Shown here one piece after another: positions 8,520 through 19,041 of a stretch of DNA of 64,000 bases; positions within the stretch are counted from its first letter, which is position 1, and every line of letters starts with the position of its first letter. The translations under genes were made by a program, and so were the position numbers. Source of the stretch: Spirulina major PCC 6313 (GTDB lineage Bacteria > Cyanobacteriota > Cyanobacteriia > Cyanobacteriales > Spirulinaceae); assembly GCF_001890765.1 (NCBI RefSeq), contig NZ_KV878783.1, positions 4,058,771 through 4,122,770 on the forward strand, read 5' to 3'. Below the pieces are notes generated by a model. It did not search any database. It saw only the letters and a list, made by a program, of their open reading frames with translations, and was not told the origin of the DNA.

Positions 8520-10271
8520 TCAAAACAGCCGATAGTTGACGCTGAAATGAATCCCCTGTTCTTGCAGACTGTTTTGGTCAATGTTGGGATTGATTAAGGG
8601 AATGCCCCAATCGAGCCGGGCGGAGAAGCGATCGCCAATACTGAGCAGGGAACCCAGGCCAAACGAGGCCAGAGTGCTGGGATTATCGGCAGTGAACTCG
8701 GAACTATTCCAGACAAAGCCATAGTCCACAAAGGGGGTCACTTGCAGCAGTGTTGCCCATTGGGGAATGCGCAGGATCGGGAGGCGGAGTTCAGCGGAGG
8801 CAAAAAAACCATTATCCGCCGTGCGAAAGTCTTGGCGGTAGCCGCGCACGGTACTCGCCCCCCCGATCGCAAATTGTTCGGCGGCGAGGAGACCTTGATC
8901 GGCGAGTTGGAGATCGGTGCGCAGCAGGGCGATGGTTTGGGGGGCAAGGAGGCGGAGGTATTGGGATTGCAGCCGCCAACTGGCGAAGGTGCTGTCGGGG
9001 ATCGGGTCGGGGTTGATCGTGCTGTTGAGGGCATCGAGGCCGAGGCTGAATTGCGATCGCAGGGCGAAGACATCCCGACCGCTACGGTGGCTATACTCCT
9101 GGACAAAACGCAGGGCGGTGATGGTCGTGCGTCCGTTTTCATCGGCCCCAAAGGAAAGGGGAAACGGGCCGATGTCATCAAAACCGAGAAAGGTTTGACT
9201 GGCTTGATAACTGAGGGAGAGGCTGAGGGCGAAGTCTGTGCTGTCGGTTTGGATCAGGGGTTGGCGATAGGTGAATTGGTAATTGTGCGATCGCGACGAA
9301 ATATCGAGGACATTAAACGGGGCTTCAATAATCGCGTTTTCGCTCCTGCCGTAACTTAGACCCAGCGTGCCATTGCGGGCATTGATCGGCACAGTGTAGC
9401 TGAGATTATTAAGGCTATTACTCCCCTCGGTATTGACCCAGCCGACGGTGAGGCGATCGCCCCGCCCGGTGAGATTACCGTGGCTGAAGTTTACCTGACG
9501 GCGATCGCTACCTACACTGGGCGATCGCTGATTATCAACACTGAAATCAATATCAAAGGCATCCCGCTCCACGACCCGCAAATCCAGGATATTCATCCCC
9601 GGCTGGGTTCCTGCCGAAAGTTCAGCGGCAATGGATTCGATCAGCGGATCACGCTTGAGCCGTTGTAGGGCGTTGAGTAAATCCCCTTGCTTGAGGGGCG
9701 ATCGCACCGCCTCCGCCACCCGTTGTCGAATATAGCTACGATCCAACCGCCGCACCCCCGTCACATTGATCGCCTCAATGCCCCCTTCAAAAATCTGCAC
9801 TCGTAACGCCCCATCCGCCACAGACTGCGGCGGCACAAACGCCCCAGAGGTAATGTAGCCCTGGTCTTGGTAATGCTGAGTGATCGCTTGGCCAGCGGCT
9901 TGGATCTCGGCGAGGGTGAGCGATCGCCCCAGATATGTCGCCACCACAGCCGTTAATTCCGCCGCCGAAAAGGCCGTATTCCCAGCAAATTCAAAGCGGT
10001 TGATCGTCAAACGCGGCGCATCGGGGCGGGCGGGAAACATTGCCGGAGGAGGGGCGATCGGCACATCTAACGGAATGTCTTCCGGAGTCGAGGGGGGCAG
10101 CAGTTCCTCTAGGGGTGGTAAGCGATCGGAGGCGGGCGGCAGCGAGTTCGGGATATTGGGCGGCACGGGTTGCGCGATCGCCCCCTGTGAGCACCCCCAC
10201 CACAAAACGCCGATTATCCATTGCCATGGTTGAGCATCTACTCGGCTGGGTTTGGGGTTTGCCTGTTGCAT
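8520..10271 (-). CDS. TpsB-type ShlB/FhaC/HecB outer-membrane transporter (two-partner secretion)
   Basis: The 583-residue product has an N-terminal signal sequence (WQWIIGVLWWGCSQGAIAQP region), a Pro-rich linker, a POTRA domain (about 95-170: LTINRFEFAGNTAFSAAEL), a second POTRA-like segment (GGIEAINVTGV), and a C-terminal beta barrel ending in aromatic HFSVNYRLF. The barrel contains the L6-loop motif STVRGYRQD; VRGY is the hallmark of Omp85/TpsB proteins. Such proteins thread a TpsA exoprotein across the outer membrane. No TpsA partner lies in this window. The ATG at 10271 was chosen over an upstream TTG at 10322 because it gives a compact signal peptide. Confidence 0.88.
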   Translation of the reverse strand: MQQANPKPSRVDAQPWQWIIGVLWWGCSQGAIAQPVPPNIPNSLPPASDRLPPLEELLPPSTPEDIPLDVPIAPPPAMFPARPDAPRLTINRFEFAGNTAFSAAELTAVVATYLGRSLTLAEIQAAGQAITQHYQDQGYITSGAFVPPQSVADGALRVQIFEGGIEAINVTGVRRLDRSYIRQRVAEAVRSPLKQGDLLNALQRLKRDPLIESIAAELSAGTQPGMNILDLRVVERDAFDIDFSVDNQRSPSVGSDRRQVNFSHGNLTGRGDRLTVGWVNTEGSNSLNNLSYTVPINARNGTLGLSYGRSENAIIEAPFNVLDISSRSHNYQFTYRQPLIQTDSTDFALSLSLSYQASQTFLGFDDIGPFPLSFGADENGRTTITALRFVQEYSHRSGRDVFALRSQFSLGLDALNSTINPDPIPDSTFASWRLQSQYLRLLAPQTIALLRTDLQLADQGLLAAEQFAIGGASTVRGYRQDFRTADNGFFASAELRLPILRIPQWATLLQVTPFVDYGFVWNSSEFTADNPSTLASFGLGSLLSIGDRFSARLDWGIPLINPNIDQNSLQEQGIHFSVNYRLF

Positions 10272-10727
10272 GCCGTTATCTTTACTGTTGATCCAGGGCT
10301 GGGCTGTTAGACAATCACACAATCTTTGCGCTTAAAAAAGCGGGGAGACTCTGATTCGGACTAAGTCGTATTTTGATTGATTTTCAGTCACTCAAAAACA
10401 TCAGATAGTATGATTTTGTGGAACGTTAATTATCCATCAAATGATTTTAGCAAGCTTCTCTCCTTTTTCTCTGATTTGAAGATCGCACTGGATTCAATGA
10501 GGCGATCTTCAAAAGAGGAAAAAATTGCAATTGCCCCCACAAAAACTCGATTGATTGCGTGTGTTCACCTCCCCTTACAGCGAACAGGCTTGATAATCCG
10601 AATTAATTCTGACCACCCAAAAAGGAAACCGGGAGCCGGGCAGCGATCGCCGCTCCAGACTCGGACGCTCTGAACAAAGCGATCGCAAGGGGCTAAAATT
10701 GTTAAGGACTGTTAACCCCTTGCCCCT
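10272..10727. other. Intergenic region between divergent tpsB-like gene and uvrA, with two inverted repeats
   Basis: This 456-bp spacer should hold promoters of both flanking genes. A perfect 12-bp inverted repeat, TTTGAAGATCGC (10475-10486) and GCGATCTTCAAA (10502-10513), has a 15-nt loop and no T-run. A second pair, GCAAGGGG (10685-10692) and CCCCTTGC (10716-10723), ends four bases before the uvrA ATG. A 98-codon frame at 10377-10673 starts with TTG and has no family features, so I do not call it a gene. Confidence 0.5.
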
Positions 10728-13607
10728 ATGTCAGAGCCATTGAACCTATCCGACTCGCTGCCGATGCCTGCTGATCCCGCAGGAACCGCCCGGAATGTGA
10801 TTCGGATTCGTGGCGCACGGCAGCATAATTTGAAAAATATTGACCTAGATTTACCCCGCGATCGCCTCATTGTCTTTACGGGGGTATCGGGTTCGGGTAA
10901 ATCGTCCCTCGCCTTTGACACGATTTTTGCCGAGGGGCAGCGGCGGTACGTGGAATCCCTCAGCGCCTATGCGCGGCAGTTTTTGGGGCAGTTGGATAAA
11001 CCCGATGTGGATGCGATCGAGGGGTTGAGTCCGGCCATTTCCATCGATCAAAAATCCACCTCCCACAATCCGCGCTCCACGGTGGGCACGGTGACGGAAA
11101 TTTACGACTATCTCCGGCTGCTGTTCGGGCGGGCGGGGTTGCCCCACTGTCCCCACTGCGATCGCAGCATTGCCCCCCAGACCATTGATGAAATGTGCGA
11201 CCTCGTACTAGCCCTGCCCGATCGCACTCGCTTTCAAGTCTTAGCCCCCGTGGTGAAAGGGAAAAAAGGAACCCATAAAAAACTCCTCTCCAGCTTAGCC
11301 AGTGAAGGATTTGTGCGGGTGCGAATTAATGGTGAAATTCGAGAACTCAGTGATGCGATCGAGTTAAAAAAGAATCACAGCCATTGCATCGAAATTGTGA
11401 TTGATCGCCTGATCAAAAAAGAGGGTCTCCAGGAACGATTAGTAGACTCCCTCGCCACCGCCTTAAAACACGCTGAAGGCACAGCAATCATTGCCACCGA
11501 TGACCAAGAATTGGTCTTCTCAGAAAATTTTGCTTGTCCGGAACATGGGGCGGTGATGGATGAACTTTCGCCGCGTTTATTTTCCTTTAATTCGCCCTAC
11601 GGCGCTTGCCCCCACTGCCATGGGATCGGCAGCCTCCGCACCTTCACGCCGGAATTGATTATTCCTGACCCAAGCCAACCGCTGTATAGTGCGATCGCTC
11701 CCTGGTCTGACAAAGACAACGCCTACTATCTCTCACTGCTCCACAGCATCGGCCAAGCCTATGATTTTGAAATCCAAACCCCCTGGGATCGCCTCAGCGA
11801 CGAACAACGCCACATCTTGCTTTACGGTGCAGACCAGCCGATCCAGATGGAATCCGACCCCTATCGCGGCAAAGGCTACTATCGTAATTTTGCGGGCATC
11901 CTGGCCATGCTCGAACGTGCCTATGCCGACACCAGTTCAGAAACCTATAAACAAAAACTTGAACAATATATCGTCTTTCAAACCTGCGAAATCTGTCACG
12001 GGCAACGCTTAAAACCGGAAAGCCTGGCCGTGCGTCTCGGTCAATACAACATCATTGAACTGACGAGCGTGCCGATCCGCGTTGCCCTCGATCGCATCCA
12101 TCATCTTGATCTCACCCCACGCCAAGCGATGATCGGTACATTGGCGTTAAAAGAGATTCGCGATCGCCTTCAATTCCTCCTCGATGTGGGCTTAGATTAT
12201 CTCACCCTCGATCGCGCCGCCATGACCCTCTCCGGCGGTGAAGCCCAACGCATCCGCCTCGCCACCCAAATCGGTTCCGGCCTCACTGGCGTGCTCTACG
12301 TCCTCGATGAACCCAGCATCGGCCTCCACCAACGGGATAACGATCGCCTCCTCAGCACCCTCCGCAAACTCCGCGACCTGGGCAACACATTGATCGTCGT
12401 CGAACATGACGAAGACACGATCCGCGCTGCGGATCACATTGTGGATATTGGCCCCAAGGCCGGGGTGCATGGCGGTGCGATCGTCTGTGCCGGGAGTTTT
12501 GACGATCTCCTCCAGACCGAAGCCTCCTTAACCGGGGCCTATCTCTCCGGACGGCGCACCATCGACACCCCCCCCGAACGCCGCAAAGGGAACGGTCGCA
12601 CCCTCAAACTCAAAGACTGCCACCATAACAACTTGCGGCATCTCGATGTAGACATTCCCTTGGGTCAATTAGTCGCGGTGACCGGGGTATCGGGTTCGGG
12701 AAAATCTACCCTCGTCAATGAACTCCTCTACCCCGCCCTGCAACACCATTTCACTAAAAAGACCCCTTTCCCCACCCATCTGGGGAAAATTGACGGTCTC
12801 AACGCTGTGGATAAGGTGATCGTCATCGATCAATCCCCCATTGGCCGCACCCCCCGCTCCAACCCCGCCACCTATACCGGTATTTTCGACTCGATTCGCG
12901 CCCTCTTCGCCGAAACCATCGAAGCCAAAGCGCGGGGCTACAAACAGGGGCGATTCTCGTTCAATGTCAAGGGGGGACGCTGTGAAGCCTGTAGCGGCCA
13001 AGGGGTGAACGTGATCGAGATGAATTTTCTGCCCGATGTGTATGTGCAGTGCGAAATTTGCAAGGGGACACGCTATAACCGGGAGACGTTGCAGGTGAAA
13101 TATAAGGGGTTTTCGATCGCCGATGTGTTGGGCATGACGGTGGAGGAAGCCTTACACACCTTTGAGAAAATCCCCAAGGCGGCCACCCGCTTACAAACCC
13201 TGATGGATGTGGGGTTGGGCTATGTGCGCTTAGGTCAACCTGCGCCGACGCTGTCCGGTGGGGAAGCGCAGCGGGTCAAACTCGCGTCGGAACTCTCGCG
13301 CCGCGCCACGGGTAAGACGCTCTATCTCATTGATGAACCGACGACGGGGCTATCGTTTTACGATGTGCATCACTTGCTCAATGTGTTGCAGCGGTTGGTG
13401 GATAAGGGCAATTCGGTGTTGGTGATTGAACACAATTTAGATGTGATTCGCTGTGCGGATTGGTTGATTGATCTGGGGCCGGAGGGGGGCGATCGCGGCG
13501 GCCAGATTGTGGCGATCGGCACACCGGAAACCGTAGCGGCTCATCCTGATTCCTACACGGGGAACTATTTGCGATCGGTGCTGGAATCGTCTCGTACTCA
13601 ATCCTAA
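10728..13607 (+). CDS. uvrA: Excinuclease ABC subunit A
   Basis: This is the 959-residue damage-recognition ATPase of nucleotide excision repair; it loads UvrB on distorted DNA. Two Walker A motifs are visible, GVSGSGKSS near residue 50 and GVSGSGKST near 650, each with its LSGGEAQR signature. Zinc-binding Cys pairs appear as CPHCDRS, CPHCHG, CEICHG and CEACSG...CEICKG. Length matches the family. The ATG at 10728 follows a hairpin-forming leader rather than an obvious Shine-Dalgarno. It is likely monocistronic and followed by a dispersed repeat. Confidence 0.97.
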   Translation: MSEPLNLSDSLPMPADPAGTARNVIRIRGARQHNLKNIDLDLPRDRLIVFTGVSGSGKSSLAFDTIFAEGQRRYVESLSAYARQFLGQLDKPDVDAIEGLSPAISIDQKSTSHNPRSTVGTVTEIYDYLRLLFGRAGLPHCPHCDRSIAPQTIDEMCDLVLALPDRTRFQVLAPVVKGKKGTHKKLLSSLASEGFVRVRINGEIRELSDAIELKKNHSHCIEIVIDRLIKKEGLQERLVDSLATALKHAEGTAIIATDDQELVFSENFACPEHGAVMDELSPRLFSFNSPYGACPHCHGIGSLRTFTPELIIPDPSQPLYSAIAPWSDKDNAYYLSLLHSIGQAYDFEIQTPWDRLSDEQRHILLYGADQPIQMESDPYRGKGYYRNFAGILAMLERAYADTSSETYKQKLEQYIVFQTCEICHGQRLKPESLAVRLGQYNIIELTSVPIRVALDRIHHLDLTPRQAMIGTLALKEIRDRLQFLLDVGLDYLTLDRAAMTLSGGEAQRIRLATQIGSGLTGVLYVLDEPSIGLHQRDNDRLLSTLRKLRDLGNTLIVVEHDEDTIRAADHIVDIGPKAGVHGGAIVCAGSFDDLLQTEASLTGAYLSGRRTIDTPPERRKGNGRTLKLKDCHHNNLRHLDVDIPLGQLVAVTGVSGSGKSTLVNELLYPALQHHFTKKTPFPTHLGKIDGLNAVDKVIVIDQSPIGRTPRSNPATYTGIFDSIRALFAETIEAKARGYKQGRFSFNVKGGRCEACSGQGVNVIEMNFLPDVYVQCEICKGTRYNRETLQVKYKGFSIADVLGMTVEEALHTFEKIPKAATRLQTLMDVGLGYVRLGQPAPTLSGGEAQRVKLASELSRRATGKTLYLIDEPTTGLSFYDVHHLLNVLQRLVDKGNSVLVIEHNLDVIRCADWLIDLGPEGGDRGGQIVAIGTPETVAAHPDSYTGNYLRSVLESSRTQS

Positions 13608-13669
13608 TGCGATCCAGCCCCTCGCCCCCTGGGAGCGAATCCTGTAGGGGTTTGGAAGCAGCCTGAGCA

Positions 13670-13780
13670 CCTTGCTTGAAAAAGGGGGACTTCTTTCAAT
13701 TTTCTCGCTTCTAAAGGGGGCTTTTTCGAGGTTCCCCCCTTAAAAAGGGGAGTTAGGGGGGATCGAGCCAGGGGATTCAC
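13670..13780. repeat. Dispersed intergenic repeat, family A (GGGGGA...TTAGGGGGGATCGAGCCAGG type)
   Basis: The spacer after uvrA holds GAAAAAGGGGGACTTC, an AAAGGGGGCTTTTTCGAGG block and a TTAGGGGGGATCGAGCCAGG end. The same blocks in the same order occur at 54210-54332 inside a MITE-like element; looser copies are at 16267-16460, 32252-32284 and 60300-60425. Complementary C-runs and G-runs allow long hairpins. It is noncoding. Confidence 0.7.
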
Positions 13781-13786
13781 GAGGGG

Positions 13787-14938
13787 TTAGCCTTGGGCGA
13801 AAACAGCCGCGGCCGCGCCTACGCCCGCCCCTGGGGTAATCTCACAACCGAGATTCTGCAAGGTGGCTTCGAGGGCAGCGATCGCTGTGATAATGTCGCG
13901 ATCGCAGACAAATCCCAAATGACCAATTCGGAACAGCTTCCCTTTCAGGTGATCCTGTCCCCCTGCCAGGGCAATATCAAATTTTTGATTCATGGTTTTG
14001 CGAATCGCCTCCGCATCCACTTGGGTGGGCATCACTGCCGTCACCGCCGGACTCGCGCAGTCATCCGCGCCCAAGGTCGCCAAGCCTAAGGCCTGCACCG
14101 CCGCCCGCGTCGCTTTTTGGTGGCGAGCATGGCGGGCGAAAATCGCCTCTAGACCTTCTTCGCGCATCATCTGTAACGCTGCTTGCAGGGCAAAGACGAG
14201 GTTAACCGGGGGCGTGAAGGGGGTGGTGTCTTTGGCGGTGGCTTTGCGATATTTGCCCAAGTCCAGATAGTAGCGGGGCAAGGTGGCGGTTTCGTAGGCG
14301 GCCCAAGCTTTTGGCCCGACAGCAACGAACCCCAAACCGGGAGGAATCATATAGCCTTTTTGTGACCCGGATGCCACCACATCTAAGCCCCATGCATCAA
14401 TCGGCACGGAAATCGCGCCGAGGCTCGTGACCGCATCCACCATGATCAACGCTGTGCCGTGTTCTTTGACGGCGGCGTTAATGGCCTCAAGGTCATTGAG
14501 AACCCCGGTGGAGGTTTCCGAATGGGTGAGGATGACGGCTTTGATATCCTTGGCGGTGTCGGCTTGGAGTTTGGCGCGGACATCGTCGGGGTTGAGAGGT
14601 TTGCCCCATTCGGCGGTAACTTTTTCGACATTGAGGCCGTAGGCGGTGCAGATTTCAGCCCAGCGATCGCCGAATTTGCCATTACAGCAGGTGATGACGC
14701 GATCGCCAGGGCTGAGGAAATTAATAATCCCGGCTTCCATCGCTCCCGTACCGCTGACGGTGAGGGCCATCACATCATGCTCGGTTTGGTGGAGCCATTT
14801 TAAATGGGCGGTGACTTCCGCTTGGATAGCATTGTATGCACCGCTGCGATGGCCGATGGGGTGCTTGGCCATGGCTTGCAGGACACGGGCGGGAACCGGA
14901 GTCGGCCCCGGAATCATCAGCATTTGTTTATCGTTCAT
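13787..14938 (-). CDS. Class V aminotransferase, alanine/serine-glyoxylate aminotransferase family
   Basis: The 383-residue PLP enzyme opens with MLMIPGPTPVPARVL, a signature of this family, and carries the PLP-lysine segment ASGSQKGYMIPPG near residue 190. Substrate-phosphate residues of fold-type I are present in VSGTGAMEAG. The family uses glyoxylate as amino acceptor and serves photorespiratory glycine formation; the cyanobacterial orthologue was once annotated as a soluble hydrogenase 42-kDa subunit (Synechocystis Sll1559). The start at 14938 was chosen because an upstream ATG would add an unconserved MHPTSFNFHA. The C-terminal Ala/Gly-rich tail is unremarkable. Cytosolic; probably monocistronic. 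Confidence 0.9.
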   Translation of the reverse strand: MNDKQMLMIPGPTPVPARVLQAMAKHPIGHRSGAYNAIQAEVTAHLKWLHQTEHDVMALTVSGTGAMEAGIINFLSPGDRVITCCNGKFGDRWAEICTAYGLNVEKVTAEWGKPLNPDDVRAKLQADTAKDIKAVILTHSETSTGVLNDLEAINAAVKEHGTALIMVDAVTSLGAISVPIDAWGLDVVASGSQKGYMIPPGLGFVAVGPKAWAAYETATLPRYYLDLGKYRKATAKDTTPFTPPVNLVFALQAALQMMREEGLEAIFARHARHQKATRAAVQALGLATLGADDCASPAVTAVMPTQVDAEAIRKTMNQKFDIALAGGQDHLKGKLFRIGHLGFVCDRDIITAIAALEATLQNLGCEITPGAGVGAAAAVFAQG

Positions 14939-14974
14939 AGCGTGAAAGTTAAAAGAAGTGGGGTGCAACCTAAA

Positions 14975-14989
14975 ACCCGCTAAGCGGGT
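14975..14989 (-). terminator. Intrinsic terminator after the small DUF5340-like gene
   Basis: ACCCGCT and AGCGGGT form a 7-bp stem; on the minus strand it is followed by TTTTAGG. It sits 9 bp beyond the stop of the gene at 14998-15279. Confidence 0.55.
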
Positions 14990-14997
14990 CTATGCTG

Positions 14998-15279
14998 CTA
15001 TTGTTCGAGGCTCTGGAACACCTGGGGCAACACATCGTCATCATTGGCCATTGTGCCCACACTATTCAACGACCAGCGATGCTCATAGTCAATATTGGCC
15101 TGATTGCAGATGGTTTCAATCTGACGCTGCTGGGCCAACGCTTTGCGAATCGTGATGATCAATTGGTGAATTTGCTCCCGGAGTGCTGGATTTTGATCCA
15201 CCGCATGAATACTCTGACGCTCCAAGAGTTGGAGCAGCAATTCGTAATGAACTAGTGAGGGTAAGGGGATTTGATCCAT
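14998..15279 (-). CDS. Small conserved cyanobacterial protein (DUF5340-like)
   Basis: The 93-residue soluble protein begins MDQIPLPSLVHYELLLQLLE and is almost wholly helical and charged, with no membrane segment or Cys. The opening resembles a cyanobacteria-restricted family I know as DUF5340, whose function is not established; the match is from memory. It lies between trpC and the aminotransferase gene on the same strand, with its own terminator downstream. The ATG at 15279 is preceded by an A/G-poor leader without a clear Shine-Dalgarno. Confidence 0.75.
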   Translation of the reverse strand: MDQIPLPSLVHYELLLQLLERQSIHAVDQNPALREQIHQLIITIRKALAQQRQIETICNQANIDYEHRWSLNSVGTMANDDDVLPQVFQSLEQ

Positions 15280-15351
15280 GGAGCAGGGGCGGGGCGAAAG
15301 GTATAATTATTGTCCCATAGGTGATGATGCGATCGCACTATCTTAACAATC

Positions 15352-16239
15352 TTAGCGATCTTGGAATAGGGTCTGAATCGCAGCACCGGGATCGGGTTGT
15401 TTGACGAGGGATTCCCCAATCAAAACGGCGTTTGCTCCGGCAGTGTGTACCGTGGCAAGGTCAGCCGGGGTATGAATTCCCGATTCACTGACGAGGAGGA
15501 TATTGCGGGCCGCGATCGCATCCTGACGGGCGGTGATCAAGTCACGGGTCGTGGCGAGATCCACAGAAAAATCCGCCAGGTTGCGATTATTAATCCCCAC
15601 TAGATTAACCCCATCAATGGCTAAGACGCGATCTAATTCCGCTAAATTATGCACTTCAAGCAACGGGGTCATCCCTAAACTGCGAATAATTTTAACGAAA
15701 TAGGTCAAATCTTGATCACTTAAAATCGCCGCGATCAACAAAATCGCATCGGCCCCATGCTTACGGGCGAGGAAAATTTGATAGGGGTAGAGGATAAATT
15801 CTTTACAGAGGAGCGGGATATTGACCGCCGCCCGGACGAGGGACAGATTTTCAAAACTGCCCTGGAAAAATTCCGCATCGGTGAGCACCGATAAACAGGT
15901 TGCTCCCGCATTGGCGTAGGCTTGGGCGATCGCCACCGGGTCGAAGTCTTCGCGGATCACACCTTTGCTCGGTGAGGCTTTTTTTACCTCTGCAATCAGG
16001 GCGGGTTGACGGAGGCCATCCCGCAGGGCGGCGTAAAAGTCGAGGGCAGGGGCGACGGATTGGATCTGTTGACGGAGTTTGATCAGGGGGGTGCGATCGC
16101 GCCACCGCTCCACCTCTGCCTCTTTATGCCAAACAATTTTTTCTAAAATATGGCGCGGCTCACTATCGGGCCGTCGGGCTTGATAGCAAAGGGGATCAGT
16201 ATTGACGGACGGACTCGGATTAATGCGGCGAATTTCCAT
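15352..16239 (-). CDS. trpC: Indole-3-glycerol phosphate synthase
   Basis: This 295-residue (beta/alpha)8 enzyme of tryptophan synthesis closes the indole ring of CdRP. Visible signatures are [13 protein letters not shown] (catalytic Lys, phosphate loop), [28 protein letters not shown] and VSESGI. An N-terminal extension of about 30 residues before [15 protein letters not shown] is usual in cyanobacteria. It stands alone rather than in a trp operon, as is normal for this phylum. The start at 16239 is the first ATG. Confidence 0.96.
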   Translation of the reverse strand: MEIRRINPSPSVNTDPLCYQARRPDSEPRHILEKIVWHKEAEVERWRDRTPLIKLRQQIQSVAPALDFYAALRDGLRQPALIAEVKKASPSKGVIREDFDPVAIAQAYANAGATCLSVLTDAEFFQGSFENLSLVRAAVNIPLLCKEFILYPYQIFLARKHGADAILLIAAILSDQDLTYFVKIIRSLGMTPLLEVHNLAELDRVLAIDGVNLVGINNRNLADFSVDLATTRDLITARQDAIAARNILLVSESGIHTPADLATVHTAGANAVLIGESLVKQPDPGAAIQTLFQDR

Positions 16240-16266
16240 AGGTTGATTGAATATGCAATGGGCAAT

Positions 16267-16460
16267 GGGAGTGATCCCCCCCTGCCCCCCCTTTTTTTAA
16301 GGGGGGGTTCTTTGCGCCCCCTTAGGGAGTGATCCCCCCCTGCCCCCCCTTTTTTAAGGGGGGGGTTCTTTGCGCCCCCTTAAAAAAGGGGGCATTCTTT
16401 GCCTCCCTTAGAGGGGAATTTTTTGCCCCCTTTTGCAAGGGGGGATGGCGCAGCCGGGGG
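16267..16460. repeat. Tandem 58-bp repeat plus related G/C-run repeats
   Basis: Two nearly identical 58-bp units lie head to tail at 16267-16324 and 16325-16382, each running from GGGAGTGATCCCCCC through TTAAGGGGGGG to TTCTTTGCGCCCCC. A third, diverged unit follows to about 16460. They are related to dispersed repeat family A and fill the spacer between lpdA and trpC. Confidence 0.75.
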
Positions 16461-16467
16461 GGATTCC

Positions 16468-17892
16468 CTAAGCGACTTTGGCGCGTTTGAAGGCCTCGTC
16501 GAGAATTTCCGAGAGGGTGGGGTGAGTGTGGACATTGAAGGCCAACGCTTGGACGGGTTTGCCATCAGCGATCGCATTGGCCGCCTCTTGGATCAAGTCC
16601 GATGCATGGATGCCAATGATATGCACCCCCAACAATTCCCCGGTGTCGGGACGATAGATGATTTTGGCGATCCCGTCGGTTTCTCCTTCGGCCAGGGCCT
16701 TGGAGTTGCCTTTAAAGTAGGTTTTCGCCGTGGCGATTTTGAAGCCTTCCTCCTCTGCTTTGGCTTGGGCTTGGGGTTCGCTGAGGCCCACATAGCTAAT
16801 TTCGGGGTGGGTGAAGGCGGCGGCGGGGATGCTGTTGTATTGGATGGTTTTGGTGCGATCGCACATATTCTCAATCGCCACCACCCCCTGGGCCGAAGCC
16901 GCATGGGCCAGCATCATCTTACCCGTGGCATCCCCGATCGCATAGAGGTTGGGCACAGGCTGACCGTCGAGGAGCACTTCCATTTTGTCGTTAACATCAA
17001 TGAAGCCCCGGCGATCGGTGGCAACGCCCACGGTTTCCAGTCCCAAATTTTTCGTGGCGGGAATCCGACCCGTGGCCACCAAGCAGGCATCCACTTCGAG
17101 CACGTCGATGGTTTCTTTGGTTTTCGCGTCGGCGAGTTCGATCACCACGGGCGCACCGGGGGTGATTTTCTTGGCGAGCACGCCTTGATAGGTTTCAACG
17201 TCGCGGCCTTTGAGGAGGAGGCGATCGGCAATTTTGGCGATATCGGGATCAAACCCCGGCATCAGGGTATCCAAGGCCTCAATCATCGTAATCTCGCAGC
17301 CCAGCGCCGAATACACATCGGAAAATTCCAGGCCAATGTAGCCGCTGCCGATAATCGCGATCCATTGGGGCAGGCTTTCGAGGCGCACTGCGTCGTCACT
17401 GGTGTAGACGGTTTTGCCGTCGATCTCGATGCCGGGGGGAACGAAGGGGACGGAGCCAGTGGAAATAATAATGTTTTTGGCGGTGAAGAAGCTCTCACTG
17501 TTGCCGGATTTTACGCCGACTTTTTGCGGCCCATCGAGGCGGCCCCAGCCTTGGATCGTGGTGACTCCTAAGCGTTTGAGACTGTTGGTGAGGTCGCCAC
17601 GAATTTTATCAACCAAGTTGGTGGCGTGGTTGGCGATCGCGCCTCGATCAAAACTAACGCTGCTGAGATGAACCCCCATGGCTTCGAGATGGTGGCGATC
17701 GCGCAGTTCGCGCACCCGTCCGGAGGCGGCTAATAAGGCCTTGGAGGGAATGCAACCCCGATTCACACAGGTTCCTCCCATGTCGGCGGCTTCGACGATC
17801 GCCGTTTTCAGCCCACATTGCACCGCGTGCAGGGCTGCCCCATGGCCGCCAACCCCTGCACCAATAATGATCACGTCATAATCGAAACTCAT
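16468..17892 (-). CDS. lpdA: Dihydrolipoyl dehydrogenase (E3)
   Basis: The 474-residue flavoprotein shows the FAD loop [16 protein letters not shown], the redox disulfide in [13 protein letters not shown], the NAD loop [11 protein letters not shown], the second FAD signature [15 protein letters not shown] and the C-terminal HTHPTLSE active-site His-Glu pair. It reoxidises lipoyl groups of pyruvate dehydrogenase and glycine cleavage complexes. ATG 17892 ([11 protein letters not shown]) was selected because the longer frame to 17976 adds a non-family extension. The 3' end runs directly into a repeat-filled spacer. Confidence 0.96.
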   Translation of the reverse strand: MSFDYDVIIIGAGVGGHGAALHAVQCGLKTAIVEAADMGGTCVNRGCIPSKALLAASGRVRELRDRHHLEAMGVHLSSVSFDRGAIANHATNLVDKIRGDLTNSLKRLGVTTIQGWGRLDGPQKVGVKSGNSESFFTAKNIIISTGSVPFVPPGIEIDGKTVYTSDDAVRLESLPQWIAIIGSGYIGLEFSDVYSALGCEITMIEALDTLMPGFDPDIAKIADRLLLKGRDVETYQGVLAKKITPGAPVVIELADAKTKETIDVLEVDACLVATGRIPATKNLGLETVGVATDRRGFIDVNDKMEVLLDGQPVPNLYAIGDATGKMMLAHAASAQGVVAIENMCDRTKTIQYNSIPAAAFTHPEISYVGLSEPQAQAKAEEEGFKIATAKTYFKGNSKALAEGETDGIAKIIYRPDTGELLGVHIIGIHASDLIQEAANAIADGKPVQALAFNVHTHPTLSEILDEAFKRAKVA

Positions 17893-18081
17893 AGGATCTG
17901 TGTTACTTGCTGGTCTACTGGATGCCGGTCGTTGAGCAACGGCAGCCCAACAATTATAAAGGAGAAGCGATCGCACCCCTCAGCGCACCCCCGCGCACCC
18001 TGAGGGTCGTCGAAGGGCAAGCAGCCATACTCTTGTAGGGTGGGCACTGCCAGCCCTGCTTTCTCACAAGCCACATCACCA

Positions 18082-18963
18082 TTATCTTTGCCAAATTGCA
18101 CAACGTTCCCACCTCTCAGGAAACCCCATTGACGCTTTAGGCTGTGGACAAGATTCAATTAGAGTCAACAGGCGTTTTCCCCACCGATGCTTGGGATCGA
18201 TTTGATCCATTAAATAAAGCATAATCACTAAGGCATTATAAGTTCGTCCTTGAGTAGTTAGAACACCGTTTAAGATATGAGACTTTTGTTTAACCTGTTT
18301 GGGTTGGATCAAAATTTCCCGATTCCAAAGTCTCGAATGATGAGCACAGGTATTTCTGATGACTGAAAGGTAGTGTACCCAAGAGACTAAAACTTGTGGA
18401 CTAATTTGATAGTGCTTGGCAATTCTTCGCTTCACAATATCTTTTTTTAGTGATGAAAGCCAATATGATACTGTACGAAAGTACATTACCTCTACAACGA
18501 CCCAAAGAGGAGGTAGATCCTCAGAATAATTGTTTTTGAAATGCTCGATAAAGTCTTCAGTAGATTCCTGGACTCGCTGCTTAAGATACTCAATATTTGA
18601 TTGCCAATAGCGATCAAAAAGCCCTGATTGTAAATGAGCGTGAGCACCAGAATCCATAGAAAGCTCATAGGCGAAATGTCGCCTGATCGAAATTTCGATA
18701 TGCTCTAGGGCATCTAAGAGGTGAAGTCTAAGTTTCCTATCAAAAGTGTAGAGGGCTAAAATATCAGAAAAACTCGTATTTTCTTTGAATATATGGGTAT
18801 GATCTCGCTCAAAGGGCAGGAAATATGCTTTCAGTCGATAGTAATTAATCCGAGAAAGAGACTGTTCAGCGTCGTTATGATCAGGAATAATTAGCCCACG
18901 CTTTTGCAACAGCGAAATTTGTTCTGCAACAGTTTTAGGAGACTTTGTAAAACGCTGGGACAT
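18082..18963 (-). CDS. Abi_2/AbiF-family HEPN protein (abortive infection or toxin type)
   Basis: The 293-residue protein has the Abi_2 hallmarks: an N-terminal TVAEQISLLQKRGLII segment, SRINYYRLKAYFLPF (38-51), ALEHIEISIRRHFAYELS (85-102), and a C-terminal helical domain with RNTCAH at 203-208, which fits the HEPN RNase motif Rx4H. Family members (AbiD/AbiF) cause abortive infection, and HEPN proteins of this kind are RNA-targeting. The gene is clearly more AT-rich than its neighbours, suggesting transfer. It has its own strong promoter and a 60-nt structured RNA between promoter and ATG (listed separately), an arrangement like RNA-antitoxin control. No protein antitoxin gene is adjacent. 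Catalysis and phage defence are inferred. Confidence 0.87.
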   Translation of the reverse strand: MSQRFTKSPKTVAEQISLLQKRGLIIPDHNDAEQSLSRINYYRLKAYFLPFERDHTHIFKENTSFSDILALYTFDRKLRLHLLDALEHIEISIRRHFAYELSMDSGAHAHLQSGLFDRYWQSNIEYLKQRVQESTEDFIEHFKNNYSEDLPPLWVVVEVMYFRTVSYWLSSLKKDIVKRRIAKHYQISPQVLVSWVHYLSVIRNTCAHHSRLWNREILIQPKQVKQKSHILNGVLTTQGRTYNALVIMLYLMDQIDPKHRWGKRLLTLIESCPQPKASMGFPERWERCAIWQR

Positions 18964-18975
18964 TATTTAAATCAT

Positions 18976-19035
18976 AAAAATGACCCGCCACTTTGAGGAT
19001 GTATTTGCATACAAGAGCCTGGGCGGGTTCTATTA
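18976..19035 (-). ncRNA. Candidate structured RNA (antitoxin or attenuator) preceding the Abi gene
   Basis: Downstream of the promoter at 19042-19070, the predicted transcript folds as ACCCGCC (19028-19022) paired with GGCGGGT (18989-18983). An AGG/CCT helix lies inside it, and an inner stem TGTAT-GCAA-ATACA (19013-19000) is closed by a GNRA-type tetraloop. Two bases after the outer stem comes a U5 run (18980-18976), so the RNA ends like an intrinsic terminator 13 bp before the Abi start codon. It could be a free 60-nt antitoxin RNA, with read-through making the mRNA, or an attenuator. I recall reports of small RNAs beside AbiF genes. No expression evidence exists here. Confidence 0.5.
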
Positions 19036-19041
19036 CAGTCT

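Noticed and set aside
10377-10673. 98-codon frame upstream of uvrA
   Set aside because: It starts with TTG, spans an inverted repeat and GCGATCGC sites, and has no recognisable protein features.
16261-16460. Possible CRISPR-like repeat array
   Set aside because: The units abut without spacers and are G/C-run intergenic repeats; no cas gene is present.
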